64,000 nucleotides of DNA from Weeksellaceae bacterium TAE3-ERU29 (GCA_019218445.1 JAHUUM010000004.1:62001-126000); one strand, 5' to 3'. Positions 38,152 to 47,998 are shown, counted from the first letter of the stretch. Notes: a model not told the origin generated them from the letters alone. Numbers and translations: made by a program.

Positions 38152-39831
38152 TTACTTCTTCTTCGCCCAAGTATCTCTTAACGGAACAGTTCTGTTAAAC
38201 ACATAATTTCCATCTTTAAAATCTTTTCTATCTGCAACAAAATAACCTAATCGTTGAAACTGGAATCTATCTTCCGGTTTAGCATCTTTTAAAGAAGGTT
38301 CTGCAAAACCATGTACAATCTCTAAAGAATTTGGATTTATATGTTCAAGAAAATCAGTTTCTTTATCAGCATCAGGTGCTTCAACAGAAAATAATCTATC
38401 GTATAATCTAACCTCAATAGGAATATTCTCTTGGGCAGAAACCCAATGTAATGTTCCTTTCACTCTACGCATACTCGCTTCCGTGCCACTTCCACTTTTA
38501 CTATCTTCATCATATGTTGCAAAAATAGTGGTTATATTTCCGGTTGCATCTTTTTCTACTCGTGTTGCTTTTATTATATAAGCTCCTTTTAAACGGACTT
38601 CTTTATCAATAGAAAGTCTAAAGAATTTTTTTGGAGCATCTTCCATAAAGTCTCCTTTTTCAATATAAAGCTCTCGGGTAAATGGTACTTTTCTAAAACC
38701 GGCAGATTCATCTTCGGGATTATTTTCTATTTCTAATTCTTCTACCTTTCCTTCGGGATAATTTTCAATTACAAGTTTCACAGGGTCTATAACTGCAAAA
38801 ACTCGTGGAGCAACAGCATTTAACTCTTCTCGTATAGCATGCTCTAATAAAGAAACATCTATTACATTTTCTCTCTTAGCAATTCCCGCTTTATCCCAGA
38901 AAGATTTAATTGAATTTGGAGTAAAACCTCTTCTTCTTAAGCCTGAAATTGTCGGCATTCTTGGATCGTCCCAGCCACAAACATGATTTTCTTCTACAAG
39001 TTTTTTTAATTTTCTTTTACTTGTAATCATATAACTTACATTTCCGCGAGCAAATTCTCTTTGTTTTGGTTTTAATGTACCCTCCTGATGAATTTGGTCT
39101 ACGTACCATTCATATAACGGACGGTGATTTTCAAATTCTAAAGAACATAAAGAATGAGAAATTCTTTCTATATAATCGCTCTCACCATGAGCCCAATCGT
39201 ACATTGGATAAATTTTCCACTTATCACCTGTTCTGTGGTGAGGTTTATTTAGCATTCTATACATAACAGGGTCTCTCATATTCATATTTGGTGAAGTCAT
39301 ATCTGCTTTAGCACGCAAAACATGAGCTCCGTCTTTCACTTCTCCATTTTTCATTTTCTCAAATAATGAAAGATTTTCTTCTATACTTCTGTTCCTATAA
39401 GGGCTTTCTACTCCGGCCTCAAATGGAGTTTTTCTCTGTTCTACTATTTGCTCAGATGTTTGATCATCTACATATGCTTTTCCCTCTTTAATCATTTGAA
39501 TTGCCCAACTATATAATTGATCGAAGTAATCAGAAGCAAAACACAATCTATCCCATTTAAAACCGAGCCATTCAACATCCTCCTGAATTGCATCAACAAA
39601 TTCCTGCTCTTCTGCTTCCGGATTTGTATCATCAAACCTTAGATTTACCGGAGCATTGTATTTCTCTCCTAATCCAAAATTTAAACAAATTGCTTTTGCA
39701 TGGCCTATATGTAAGTATCCATTAGGTTCCGGCGGAAAACGAAATCTTAACTTATCCTTTCTAAGTCCTTTTTCTAAATCCCCATTTATAATTTGCTCAA
39801 TAAAATTACTTGCGATATATTCTTCACTCAT
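38152..39831 (-). CDS. glnS: Glutaminyl-tRNA synthetase
   Basis: Class I synthetase that charges tRNA-Gln. 559 residues. HIGH motif in GYLHIGHAKAICLNFGLG, FRFPPEPNG start block, RFDDTNPEAEEQEF, and the KMSKS-type loop ITSKRKLKKLVEE. The C-terminal anticodon-binding beta barrels are complete (FQRLGYFVADRKD near the end). Confidence 0.96.
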   Translation of the reverse strand: MSEEYIASNFIEQIINGDLEKGLRKDKLRFRFPPEPNGYLHIGHAKAICLNFGLGEKYNAPVNLRFDDTNPEAEEQEFVDAIQEDVEWLGFKWDRLCFASDYFDQLYSWAIQMIKEGKAYVDDQTSEQIVEQRKTPFEAGVESPYRNRSIEENLSLFEKMKNGEVKDGAHVLRAKADMTSPNMNMRDPVMYRMLNKPHHRTGDKWKIYPMYDWAHGESDYIERISHSLCSLEFENHRPLYEWYVDQIHQEGTLKPKQREFARGNVSYMITSKRKLKKLVEENHVCGWDDPRMPTISGLRRRGFTPNSIKSFWDKAGIAKRENVIDVSLLEHAIREELNAVAPRVFAVIDPVKLVIENYPEGKVEELEIENNPEDESAGFRKVPFTRELYIEKGDFMEDAPKKFFRLSIDKEVRLKGAYIIKATRVEKDATGNITTIFATYDEDSKSGSGTEASMRRVKGTLHWVSAQENIPIEVRLYDRLFSVEAPDADKETDFLEHINPNSLEIVHGFAEPSLKDAKPEDRFQFQRLGYFVADRKDFKDGNYVFNRTVPLRDTWAKKK

Positions 39832-39849
39832 CCTGTCTTATTTTAAATA

Positions 39850-39857
39850 CAAATATA
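39850..39857 (-). promoter_or_regulatory. Promoter -7 box of glnS
   Basis: TATATTTG on the minus strand, 18 nt before the glnS ATG. Confidence 0.6.
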
Positions 39858-40018
39858 ATTATTATATAACAATTATAGGTAACTAACCTCTTTTTTCAAT
39901 TAAATATAAAATATTGTTAAACGCTTAATTACAAATATAATTTATTTATATTCTCTCTAAATTACTGTTAACAACACATAAATGAGTATTGTCATATATT
40001 AAAAGGTTTAAAGATTTG

Positions 40019-40026
40019 TATTTTTG
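40019..40026 (+). promoter_or_regulatory. Promoter -7 box of the cco operon
   Basis: TATTTTTG, 16 nt before the ccoS ATG. I see no clear Fnr box (TTGA-N6-TCAA) in the 200 bp upstream. Confidence 0.55.
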
Positions 40027-40042
40027 TGCCTAAGCATAAAAG

Positions 40043-40207
40043 ATGGGTATAGTTTTTCTGATGGTATTAGTGAGCGTTTCGCTCGCCTTTGTATTCCTAA
40101 TAGTATTTATAATAGGAACTAAAAAGGGACAATTTGATGAGGGAGAAGCTCCGGCCATAAGAATGTTAAAAGAAGATAAAAAAAACATTAAAAAAGAGGA
40201 TAAATAA
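40043..40207 (+). CDS. ccoS: cbb3 oxidase assembly protein CcoS
   Basis: 54 residues: MGIVFLMVLVSVSLAFVFLI forms a membrane helix, then the family pattern KKGQFDEGEAPAIRMLKED and a Lys-rich tail. CcoS is needed for cofactor insertion into cbb3 oxidase. Its stop codon overlaps the ccoN start in TAATG. Its usual neighbour ccoI is not here. Confidence 0.9.
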   Translation: MGIVFLMVLVSVSLAFVFLIVFIIGTKKGQFDEGEAPAIRMLKEDKKNIKKEDK

Positions 40208-42483
40208 TGCAAATGCAAACTTTTTATTACGACAACAAGATTGTGAAGTATTTTATATACGCCACAATATTTTGGGGGATTATTGCTTTTACCTTAGGTT
40301 TAACAGTAGCAGTACTATTGTTTTTTCCTACTCTACCGGAATATCTTTTCGGTACTGATGATGGAGGGGTTGCCTTTTCTGTATTTGGTGATTCAATCTC
40401 CGGCTTATCAGCTACTCAAGGGGCATTTGGTTATGGGAGGCTTAGAATGCTTCATACTTCTGCCGCAATTTTCGCTTTTGTAGGTAACGGATTTTTCGCC
40501 GGTGCATACTACTCTATGCAAAGATTATTAAAAACCAGAATGGCTAGTGACGTTATGAGCTGGATTAATTTCTGGGGTTGGCAATTAGTAATCATTGTTT
40601 GTGTAGTAACATTCTTTTTAGGTTACAACACCTCTAAAGAATATGCTGAGCATGAATGGCCTTTAGATATTCTAATTGCTGTAGTGTGGGTATTGTTTGG
40701 AGTTCATATGTTTATGACTATTGCTAAAAGAAGAATTAAACACATGTATGTAGCTATTTGGTTCTATATTGCTACATGGATAGGGGTGGCAATGTTACAT
40801 ATTTTTAATAACTTAGAAGTTCCGGTTGATTGGAACGTTTTGCAACCAAAAAGTTACTCTCTTTATGCAGGAGTTCAAGATGCCTTAGTTCAGTGGTGGT
40901 ATGGGCACAATGCCGTTGCATTTTTCTTAACTACTCCGGTCTTGGGTATGATGTACTACTTCTTACCTAAAGCAGCAAACAGACCTGTATTCTCTTATAA
41001 ATTATCTATTATTCACTTTTGGTCCTTAATATTCGTTTATTTATGGGCAGGACCTCACCATTTAATTTATACCGCATTGCCGGGTTGGGCACAAGCACTG
41101 GGTACAGGGTTTTCTGTAATGCTTATCGCCCCATCATGGGGAGGTATGTTAAATGGATTGTTAACATTACGTGGAGCTTGGGATAAAGTAAGAGAAGATC
41201 CTATTTTGAAATTCTTTGTAGTAGCTGTAACCTGCTATGGTATGGCAACTTTTGAAGGGCCAATGCTTGCTACTAAAACATTAAACAGTATAGGTCACTT
41301 TACCGATTGGGTTATTGCTCACGTTCATGTAGGAACATTAGGATGGAATGGATTTATGACATTCGGAATAGTTTATTATATGATTCCTAGAATTTTTAAT
41401 ACAAAATTAGCTTCCAGAAGCTTAGCAAACTCACACTTTTGGTTAGGTACCTTAGGTATAATATTATATACTATCCCAATGTATATCGCAGGGTGGACTC
41501 AAGCTTTAATGTGGAAAGACTTCAATCCATCTGGTACTTTAGTTTACTCTAACTTTTTACAAACAGTTACAGAGATTATGCCTTATTATATATTAAGAGC
41601 TGTAGGAGGTTCTTTATATTTAATTGGAGCTGTACTATGGGTTATAAACATAGCTAAAACAGTACGTGCAGGTAGATTCACTGCTAATGAAGAAGCTCAA
41701 GCTCCTGCATTAATTAAACAACCTAAAGAAAGACAATCAGATGAAGCTGTTCACCCATGGTTAGAAAGAAAACCTTTGATTTTTGCCGTATTATCCTTTG
41801 TTGCAGTAGCGATAGGCGGGGCTGTAGAAATTATACCAACATTAGTAGTAAAATCAAATATACCGACTATAGCCAGTGTAAAACCTTATACTCCTCTGGA
41901 AGTTGAAGGAAGAGATATTTATATAAGAGAAGGATGTAATGCTTGTCACTCACAAATGGTTCGTCCGTTTAGAGATGAAGTAAAACGATACGGAGAATAT
42001 TCTAAGCCAGGAGAATTTGTTTATGATCACCCATTCTTATGGGGTTCTAAAAGAACGGGGCCGGATTTAGCTCGTGAAGGAGGAAAAAGAAATGACTCTT
42101 GGCACTATAAACACATGTGGAATCCAAGACAAACATCAGAAGGTTCTATCATGCCTCGTTATCCATGGTTAATAGACAATAAATTGAACAGAAGTCTTAT
42201 TATGGATAAGCTAAATGCTTTAGCTATTTTAGGAGTTCCGTATGATGAAGAGTTTAAAGATGAAGCTAAAGTATTAGCTCATATGGACAGGCAAGCTGCA
42301 GAAATAGAGCAGACTATATTTACTGAGTCTCCTGACTTAAAAGACCTTTACAATAAACAAAGTAAAATGCAAGGAGGAGAGTTTGTAGCTCTGAAAGATA
42401 GAGAAATTGTAGCTTTAATTGCATACCTACAAAGATTGGGGGTAGATATTAAAGGCGAAGGAACTGAAACAGCAAATAACTAA
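40207..42483 (+). CDS. ccoNO: cbb3-type cytochrome c oxidase, fused subunits I and II (CcoN-CcoO)
   Basis: Terminal oxidase with high oxygen affinity. 758 residues. The first 490 or so are the 12-helix CcoN with haem and Cu-B histidines (HTSAAIFAF, WWYGHNAVAFF, GPHHLIYTA, IAHVHVGTLGWNG). The rest is CcoO with a membrane anchor and one c-type haem site Cys577-x-x-Cys580-His581. The fusion replaces separate ccoN and ccoO, as is usual in Bacteroidota. One-base overlaps link it to ccoS and ccoQ. Confidence 0.96.
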   Translation: MQMQTFYYDNKIVKYFIYATIFWGIIAFTLGLTVAVLLFFPTLPEYLFGTDDGGVAFSVFGDSISGLSATQGAFGYGRLRMLHTSAAIFAFVGNGFFAGAYYSMQRLLKTRMASDVMSWINFWGWQLVIIVCVVTFFLGYNTSKEYAEHEWPLDILIAVVWVLFGVHMFMTIAKRRIKHMYVAIWFYIATWIGVAMLHIFNNLEVPVDWNVLQPKSYSLYAGVQDALVQWWYGHNAVAFFLTTPVLGMMYYFLPKAANRPVFSYKLSIIHFWSLIFVYLWAGPHHLIYTALPGWAQALGTGFSVMLIAPSWGGMLNGLLTLRGAWDKVREDPILKFFVVAVTCYGMATFEGPMLATKTLNSIGHFTDWVIAHVHVGTLGWNGFMTFGIVYYMIPRIFNTKLASRSLANSHFWLGTLGIILYTIPMYIAGWTQALMWKDFNPSGTLVYSNFLQTVTEIMPYYILRAVGGSLYLIGAVLWVINIAKTVRAGRFTANEEAQAPALIKQPKERQSDEAVHPWLERKPLIFAVLSFVAVAIGGAVEIIPTLVVKSNIPTIASVKPYTPLEVEGRDIYIREGCNACHSQMVRPFRDEVKRYGEYSKPGEFVYDHPFLWGSKRTGPDLAREGGKRNDSWHYKHMWNPRQTSEGSIMPRYPWLIDNKLNRSLIMDKLNALAILGVPYDEEFKDEAKVLAHMDRQAAEIEQTIFTESPDLKDLYNKQSKMQGGEFVALKDREIVALIAYLQRLGVDIKGEGTETANN

Positions 42484-42674
42484 TGTTAAAGTATTACAAA
42501 GAATATTTCGGGTATGAAAATGACCATATTTTACAGGTTATAATATTAGCATGTTCAATTATATTTTTCTTAGCCTTAATATATTCTATCATTAAAAAAC
42601 CAAAAAATTACTATAAAGAAACTTCTGAGATTCCTTTAGAGGAAGACAGTGAAGAGGATAAAATAAAATTTTAA
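42483..42674 (+). CDS. ccoQ: cbb3 oxidase small subunit CcoQ-like
   Basis: 63 residues with one membrane helix (about 17-37) and a charged C-terminus rich in Glu and Asp. Sequence similarity to CcoQ is weak, so the call rests on position (between ccoNO and ccoP), size and topology. The start overlaps the ccoNO stop by one base. Confidence 0.7.
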   Translation: MLKYYKEYFGYENDHILQVIILACSIIFFLALIYSIIKKPKNYYKETSEIPLEEDSEEDKIKF

Positions 42675-42678
42675 CACT

Positions 42679-43626
42679 ATGAAACATAGAATTCCCGGTC
42701 ATATTTTTATACCAATTACATTATTGGTAATTTTAGCTGCATTTATGATGGTTATTCCAATGGATTTTTTACCCCAACATGGATTAGCCGGAGTAGCTCA
42801 TAACGCATTTTATCAGTTGAAAAATGTATTTTCTTACTGGATTGTATGGATTGTTTTATTATTGTCTTTCTTAATGCTATTAATTATAGAAAATCTTAAC
42901 AAGGTTATTGAAAGAAAGAAAATCGCCCAATTAACACCTCAAGAAAGAGCTATCTTCTTAGCTGAGAAAAAAGAAGGATATCTTAAAAGATTGTTTAAAA
43001 GTGGAAGAGAAAGACAATCAGAAGAAGAGGAAAAAGCACTTCTATTGGATCACGGGTTCGATGGAATTCAAGAGTTAGACAACTCTCTTCCTCAATGGTG
43101 GCTATCCATGTTCTATATGGGAACAGCATATATGATAATCTATGTAATAGCATATTTTACTACAGACTTTGCTCACCCAGTAGAAGAGTATGAAATTGAA
43201 ACTGCTTTAATGGATGAAAGAGCTCAAGAATGGATTAAGAAAAATGACATTAAAATAGACCAAGCACAGAATTTTTATCAAGATGAAGGAGCTTTACAAA
43301 GGGGAGAGGAAATATTTAAAAATGTATGTGCTACTTGCCACATGCCTAATGGAGGTGGGGCAGCAGGACCTAATTTAACAGATGATTACTGGATAAATCA
43401 TAGAGAAGGTGACTTGTTCAAGAATATTTACAGTATGATTTATGACGGTTCTCCTAACAATCCTGCTATGCAAGCATTTGGACAAACTAACCAGCTTACA
43501 GGATTAGATGTTCAGGATGTAGCATCTTATGTATATCATCTAAATCAAGAGCTTCCACCAGTAACAGAAGCAGAAGGTGGTTTAGCTCCCCAAGGAGACG
43601 AAATGCCTCAGTGGAAAAGAAAATAA
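42679..43626 (+). CDS. ccoP: cbb3 oxidase c-type cytochrome subunit CcoP, single haem
   Basis: Electron entry subunit. 315 residues: N-terminal membrane segments (about 10-30 and 50-70), a FixP-N type helix with DNSLPQWWLSMFYMGTA (135-150), and one cytochrome c domain with Cys217-x-x-Cys220-His221 and GGGAAGPNLTDDYW. Proteobacterial CcoP has two haem sites; here only one is present. A terminator follows at 43650-43679. Confidence 0.93.
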   Translation: MKHRIPGHIFIPITLLVILAAFMMVIPMDFLPQHGLAGVAHNAFYQLKNVFSYWIVWIVLLLSFLMLLIIENLNKVIERKKIAQLTPQERAIFLAEKKEGYLKRLFKSGRERQSEEEEKALLLDHGFDGIQELDNSLPQWWLSMFYMGTAYMIIYVIAYFTTDFAHPVEEYEIETALMDERAQEWIKKNDIKIDQAQNFYQDEGALQRGEEIFKNVCATCHMPNGGGAAGPNLTDDYWINHREGDLFKNIYSMIYDGSPNNPAMQAFGQTNQLTGLDVQDVASYVYHLNQELPPVTEAEGGLAPQGDEMPQWKRK

Positions 43627-43649
43627 AAAGTTAAATTTATAATTTATTT

Positions 43650-43679
43650 GAGGCCGTCTTTAAAGACGGTCTCTTTTTT
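43650..43679 (+). terminator. Terminator between ccoP and ccoG
   Basis: GAGGCCGTCTT pairs with AAGACGGTCTC (one mismatch) and is followed by T6, separating the structural from the assembly genes. Confidence 0.88.
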
Positions 43680-43721
43680 GTAATTTATTTTCATTCCAAA
43701 TGCAATTCATATAACTTTTTG

Positions 43722-43729
43722 TAACTTTG
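43722..43729 (+). promoter_or_regulatory. Promoter -7 box of ccoG, next to the start codon
   Basis: TAACTTTG, four bases before the ccoG ATG (43734). No clear -33 TTG. Predicts a leaderless ccoGH mRNA. Confidence 0.55.
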
Positions 43730-43733
43730 ACCT

Positions 43734-45170
43734 ATGTCTGGAAACATAAATAAAAAAGAGGAAATTCAGAATTTCAGAAACAGTATTAGTACTGCTGAAA
43801 GATCGGGAAAGAGAAAATGGGTCTACCCAAAAAAACCTTCCGGAAAGTATTACAATTGGCGATCAATTGTAAGTTACTTCCTTATTTCTTTCTTGATTAT
43901 TACTCCATTTATAAAAATTAATGGAAGTCCTTTATTTAAGTTTGATATAATCCAACGGGAATTCTATATTTTCAGTTATCCTTTCTTTACTTCTGATTTT
44001 AAAATATTCGCAATGGGAATGATAACTACTATTGTATTTATCATTTTATTTACCGTTGTCTACGGACGGATTTTTTGTGGATGGATATGCCCTCAAACCA
44101 TTTTCTTAGAAATGGTGTTCAGAAAAATTGAATATGCAATAGAAGGTGATAGAAACAAACAAATTAAGTTAGCCAAACAGGAATGGGATGAAGAAAAGTT
44201 AAGAAAAAAAGGGATGAAATGGTCTATATATCTTATTTTATCCTTTGTTATTGCTAATATTCTATTCTCTTGGATTATTGGTGTCGATGAACTTAAAAAA
44301 TTAATTACCGAAGGACCTGTCCAAAATATTAATACATTTTTTGGATTACTAATATTTACCGGTATTTTCTATTTTGTATTTGCTTGGTTTAGAGAGCAAG
44401 CTTGCGTTTTAGTTTGTCCTTACGGAAGACTTCAAGGTGTATTAATTGATAAGAAAACTATTATTGTTGCCTATGACTACAAACGTGGAGAAAGAGAAAA
44501 AGGAAGAGCAAGATTTAAACGCGGTGTAGACAGAGTAGAAGAAGGAATAGGTGATTGTATAGACTGCGGACAGTGTGTTGCGGTATGTCCTACCGGTATC
44601 GATATCAGGAACGGAACTCAATTAGAATGCGTAAACTGTACCGCATGTATAGATGCTTGTAACGACGTCATGGCAAAAATGAATTTTCCATTAGGCTTAA
44701 TCAGATATGCTTCCGAAGAAAATATTGCAGAGAAAAAACCATTTAAATTTACAGGTAGAATGGTTGCTTATTCTTGTGTTTTACTTCTTTTAATAATAGT
44801 TTCTGTAGGGCTATTACTTTCCAGACCGGAAGTAAATTCTAAATTTTTAAAGAAAGCAGGAACAGATTATAGAATTGTAAATACAAACATTGTTACTAAT
44901 GAGTTTGAGTATAATTTAGAAAATAAAACTAAAGAAACTAAGCAATTACATTTTAAACTATCTTTACACAAAGGAGGGAATATAGAGATAATTGGCGGTG
45001 CTGAAACTATAATAGTTCAACCGGGAAGATTAGTACAAGGAAAAATGCTTATTTCAATTCCAAGAGATGAACTTACCTCTTATAAAGAACGAATAGTTAT
45101 AGATGTTTTAGATCAAAATAATAAATTGATTGATAGCTATCAAACCAGTTTCTCAGCACCATTCCAATAA
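43734..45170 (+). CDS. ccoG: cbb3 oxidase accessory protein CcoG (RdxA/FixG)
   Basis: Membrane ferredoxin implicated in copper reduction for Cu-B insertion. 478 residues with about five membrane spans, a GRIFCGWICPQTIF block, ACVLVCPYGRLQ, and two 4Fe-4S sites CIDCGQCVAVCP and CVNCTACIDACN. The C-terminal periplasmic IgG-like domain (about 355-478) is complete. Confidence 0.95.
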   Translation: MSGNINKKEEIQNFRNSISTAERSGKRKWVYPKKPSGKYYNWRSIVSYFLISFLIITPFIKINGSPLFKFDIIQREFYIFSYPFFTSDFKIFAMGMITTIVFIILFTVVYGRIFCGWICPQTIFLEMVFRKIEYAIEGDRNKQIKLAKQEWDEEKLRKKGMKWSIYLILSFVIANILFSWIIGVDELKKLITEGPVQNINTFFGLLIFTGIFYFVFAWFREQACVLVCPYGRLQGVLIDKKTIIVAYDYKRGEREKGRARFKRGVDRVEEGIGDCIDCGQCVAVCPTGIDIRNGTQLECVNCTACIDACNDVMAKMNFPLGLIRYASEENIAEKKPFKFTGRMVAYSCVLLLLIIVSVGLLLSRPEVNSKFLKKAGTDYRIVNTNIVTNEFEYNLENKTKETKQLHFKLSLHKGGNIEIIGGAETIIVQPGRLVQGKMLISIPRDELTSYKERIVIDVLDQNNKLIDSYQTSFSAPFQ

Positions 45171-45181
45171 AAATTAAAATT

Positions 45182-45631
45182 ATGAGCAAATTCAAATTTA
45201 CATGGGGCCATGGTGTTATGATAGGTTTATTTAGCTTTATAGCATTCATTTTAACCTTGATTTTCTTAGCTGATGGGCAAACAGGTGATATATACGATGA
45301 TTACTATGAACATTCTTTAAAATATCAAACGGAAACGATTGATGCAGTAAATAATGTGAAAAACTTACCTGAAACTCCAACAATAAAAACTCAAGCAAAT
45401 GGCTTTCTAATACATTTTCCACCTTCTATAAAGCCAAGTTCAGGGAGTATTTGTTTAATTAGAGGAGCACATACCAAAGATGATATAAAATTAGACTTAA
45501 ACCTAAGAAATAACGAACAATTAATTCCTGCCGCAATAATAGAAATAGGAGAATATGATTTAGAGCTAAGATGGTTTGAGAACAATAAATCATATTTAAT
45601 AAAGAATAGAATAGAATGGAAGTTGCCTTAA
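45182..45631 (+). CDS. ccoH: cbb3 oxidase assembly protein CcoH (FixH)
   Basis: 149 residues: one N-terminal membrane helix (about 10-31) and a periplasmic beta domain (DDYYEHSLKYQTETIDAVNN, then EIGEYDLELRWFENN). It follows ccoG after 11 bp and overlaps the next gene by 16 bp, so translation is probably coupled. Confidence 0.88.
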   Translation: MSKFKFTWGHGVMIGLFSFIAFILTLIFLADGQTGDIYDDYYEHSLKYQTETIDAVNNVKNLPETPTIKTQANGFLIHFPPSIKPSSGSICLIRGAHTKDDIKLDLNLRNNEQLIPAAIIEIGEYDLELRWFENNKSYLIKNRIEWKLP

Positions 45632-46335
45632 TATTATCAGCTCTTGCCTTAGGACTTGCAAATAGTTTACATTGTGTAGGAATGTGTGGTCCTATAGCAT
45701 TCTCATTAGGTATTTCCCAAGAAAAAAATATTCGTTTTTACGCAAAAAACTTAGTTTATCAATTAGGACGAGTTACAACTTATACTATATTAGGTTTATT
45801 AATTGGTCTTATAGGTCAAGGATTAAATTTTGGTGGATTTCAGAAATATGTGAGTATAATTGCTGGTTCATTAATGATTATTTATGCCTTATTACCAAAA
45901 AAAACCATTGCAAGAATAGAATCTGCAGGAGGTAGCTCTAAATTACTTATTAGATTAAAATCTTCACTCGGAAAGTTTATAAGAAAAAGGAATTACTTTT
46001 CACTTTATGTAACCGGTATATTAAATGGATTACTCCCTTGTGGTGCTGTATACGTAGCACTTACTGCGGCTATTGCCACCGGTTTTTTTGTTAAAAGTAC
46101 ACTTTTCATGTTTTTATTCGGGATTGGTACAATTCCATTAATGTTTCTTGTTGTTTTTTTCGGCACAACACTCAACATGAAAATTAGAAATAAAATAAAT
46201 CAAATCATCCCTTATATTACAATATTAATAGGTATAATATTTATTTTAAGAGGTTTGGAACTAGGAATTCCGTTTCTTTCTCCCTCTCCTGAAGCACTAC
46301 AATTAAATTCAAGTGGAGGATGTCATTGCCATTAA
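45616..46335 (+). CDS. TauE/SafE (DsbD-like) family membrane protein
   Basis: 239 residues with six hydrophobic spans in two repeats. It carries the LHCVGMCGPIAFSLG and NGLLPCGAVYVALTAA motifs, in which Cys pairs sit inside membrane helices. The C-terminus ends GGCHCH, a possible metal-binding tail. Members found next to ccoGH are linked to cbb3 biogenesis, so a role in copper or thiol handling is likely; the sulfite exporter name would be misleading. Confidence 0.75.
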   Translation: MEVALILSALALGLANSLHCVGMCGPIAFSLGISQEKNIRFYAKNLVYQLGRVTTYTILGLLIGLIGQGLNFGGFQKYVSIIAGSLMIIYALLPKKTIARIESAGGSSKLLIRLKSSLGKFIRKRNYFSLYVTGILNGLLPCGAVYVALTAAIATGFFVKSTLFMFLFGIGTIPLMFLVVFFGTTLNMKIRNKINQIIPYITILIGIIFILRGLELGIPFLSPSPEALQLNSSGGCHCH

Positions 46336-46383
46336 TATTAAAATTAACTAAAAAATTAAATTTCATTCTTTAAAAGAATAAGT

Positions 46384-46391
46384 TATATTTG
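46384..46391 (+). promoter_or_regulatory. Promoter -7 box of sucD
   Basis: TATATTTG, 22 nt before the sucD ATG. Confidence 0.6.
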
Positions 46392-46413
46392 TATAATTCT
46401 AAAAAATAATTAA

Positions 46414-47283
46414 ATGTCAGTACTTATAAATAAAGACTCAAAAGTAATAGTTCAAGGTTTTACAGGAGGCGAAGGAACATTCCATGCTCAACAAATGATT
46501 GAATACGGAACAAATATAGTAGGTGGTGTAACTCCTAAAAAGGGAGGCCAAGAACATTTAGGCAAGCCAGTGTTTAATACTGTAAAAGACGCAGTAGACC
46601 AAACAAATGCAGATGTAAGTATCATTTTTGTTCCACCTGCATTTGCTGCAGACGCGATAATGGAAGCTGCAGAATCAGGAATAAAGGTAATTGTTTGTAT
46701 AACAGAAGGAATTCCGACTGCTGATATGGTTAAAGTACAAGCTTATATAAAAAATAGAGATTGTACTCTGATTGGACCTAACTGTCCGGGCGTTATAACT
46801 TCTGAGGAGGCTAAAGTAGGAATCATGCCTGGCTTTATATTCAAAAAAGGTAAGGTAGGAATCGTTTCTAAATCAGGAACACTAACTTATGAAGCAGCAG
46901 ACCAAGTGGTAAAAGCAGGATATGGAATATCTACAGCTATTGGTATTGGTGGAGATCCTATTATAGGAACTACAACTAAAGATGCTATAAAATTATTTAT
47001 GAATGATCCTGAAACAGAATGTATCGTAATGATTGGAGAAATAGGCGGTCAGTTAGAAGCTGAAGCATCTCATTGGATTAAAGAAAATGGAACAAAACCG
47101 GTAGTTGGTTTTATTGCAGGGCAAACTGCGCCAAAAGGTAGAACAATGGGGCATGCCGGAGCAATTGTTGGAGGAAAAGATGATACCGCACAAGCCAAAA
47201 TGAAAATAATGGAAGACTGTGGAATTCATGTTGTTTCTTCTCCTGCTGATATCGGAAAAAAAGTAGCAGAAGTTTTAAAATAG
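46414..47283 (+). CDS. sucD: Succinyl-CoA synthetase alpha subunit
   Basis: TCA-cycle enzyme making ATP or GTP from succinyl-CoA. 289 residues. CoA-binding block [31 protein letters not shown], and the phosphorylated His in [10 protein letters not shown]. The beta subunit gene sucC is not in this window, which is unusual outside Bacteroidota but common within it. Confidence 0.96.
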   Translation: MSVLINKDSKVIVQGFTGGEGTFHAQQMIEYGTNIVGGVTPKKGGQEHLGKPVFNTVKDAVDQTNADVSIIFVPPAFAADAIMEAAESGIKVIVCITEGIPTADMVKVQAYIKNRDCTLIGPNCPGVITSEEAKVGIMPGFIFKKGKVGIVSKSGTLTYEAADQVVKAGYGISTAIGIGGDPIIGTTTKDAIKLFMNDPETECIVMIGEIGGQLEAEASHWIKENGTKPVVGFIAGQTAPKGRTMGHAGAIVGGKDDTAQAKMKIMEDCGIHVVSSPADIGKKVAEVLK

Positions 47284-47305
47284 TAACTAATTAATTTTTA
47301 ATAAA

Positions 47306-47929
47306 ATGAAAAAAGTATTATTAGGAGGATTATTAACATTATTATTCTCTGTTTCTTATGCACAAATTGGAGATTTTTTTCAAGATGTAAGATTTGGAGC
47401 AAAAGCAGGAGTCAATTATTCTAGAATTTCTAATATTCATGGAGATTCAAAAGGGAGAATAGGTTTTAATGCAGGAGGATTAGCTTTAATCCCTATATCT
47501 TATGGGAATGATTTTTTTATTCAACCGGAATTATTTTATTCACAAAAAGGAGAAACAAATGACACTAAAGATGGAAAAGAAGTTTATCAATTAGACTATA
47601 TTGATTTACCTATTCTTTTTAAAGCTTATTTTTCTGATAGTAATTCCGAGTTTTTTGGAATTTTTGGACCTCAGTTCTCTTTTTTAATAAATAATAAAAT
47701 TAAAAACCCATCAAATATAGAAAATATAGTAAGTAGTTATCATAATGATGAATATAAATCTTTTGATTTTGGACTTGTTGGGGGTATAGGTTATTCTTAT
47801 GAGAGAAACATAGAGCTAACTTTACGTGCTGAATATGGTTTAACCGATGCTGTAAAAGGAAGCCAAGTAGAAAGCACAAAGAAAAACAATAATGGAGTAG
47901 TAAGTTTAGGTTTATCCTATATATTCTAA
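47306..47929 (+). CDS. Outer-membrane beta-barrel protein (PorT-like family)
   Basis: 207 residues. Signal peptide about 1-19 (MKKVLLGGLLTLLFSVSYAQ). The rest is a small eight-strand type barrel (FGAKAGVNYSRIS, QPELFYSQKGE, VSLGLSYIF with a terminal Phe). It follows sucD after 22 bp and may be read through from it. Function unknown. Confidence 0.8.
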   Translation: MKKVLLGGLLTLLFSVSYAQIGDFFQDVRFGAKAGVNYSRISNIHGDSKGRIGFNAGGLALIPISYGNDFFIQPELFYSQKGETNDTKDGKEVYQLDYIDLPILFKAYFSDSNSEFFGIFGPQFSFLINNKIKNPSNIENIVSSYHNDEYKSFDFGLVGGIGYSYERNIELTLRAEYGLTDAVKGSQVESTKKNNNGVVSLGLSYIF

Positions 47930-47998
47930 AATGCTCAGCTTTCTATAAAAGTAAAAGGAGATTCTAATACCCACAAGCCTCTCTGAAATTTTTATAGG

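Noticed and set aside
38132-38170. Longer start for the cupin gene overlapping glnS
   Set aside because: Adds 13 Lys/Glu/Ile residues not fitting the cupin fold; ATG 38131 follows the glnS stop.
45672-45935. 87-residue frame inside the TauE/SafE-like gene
   Set aside because: Out-of-frame shadow with untypical composition.
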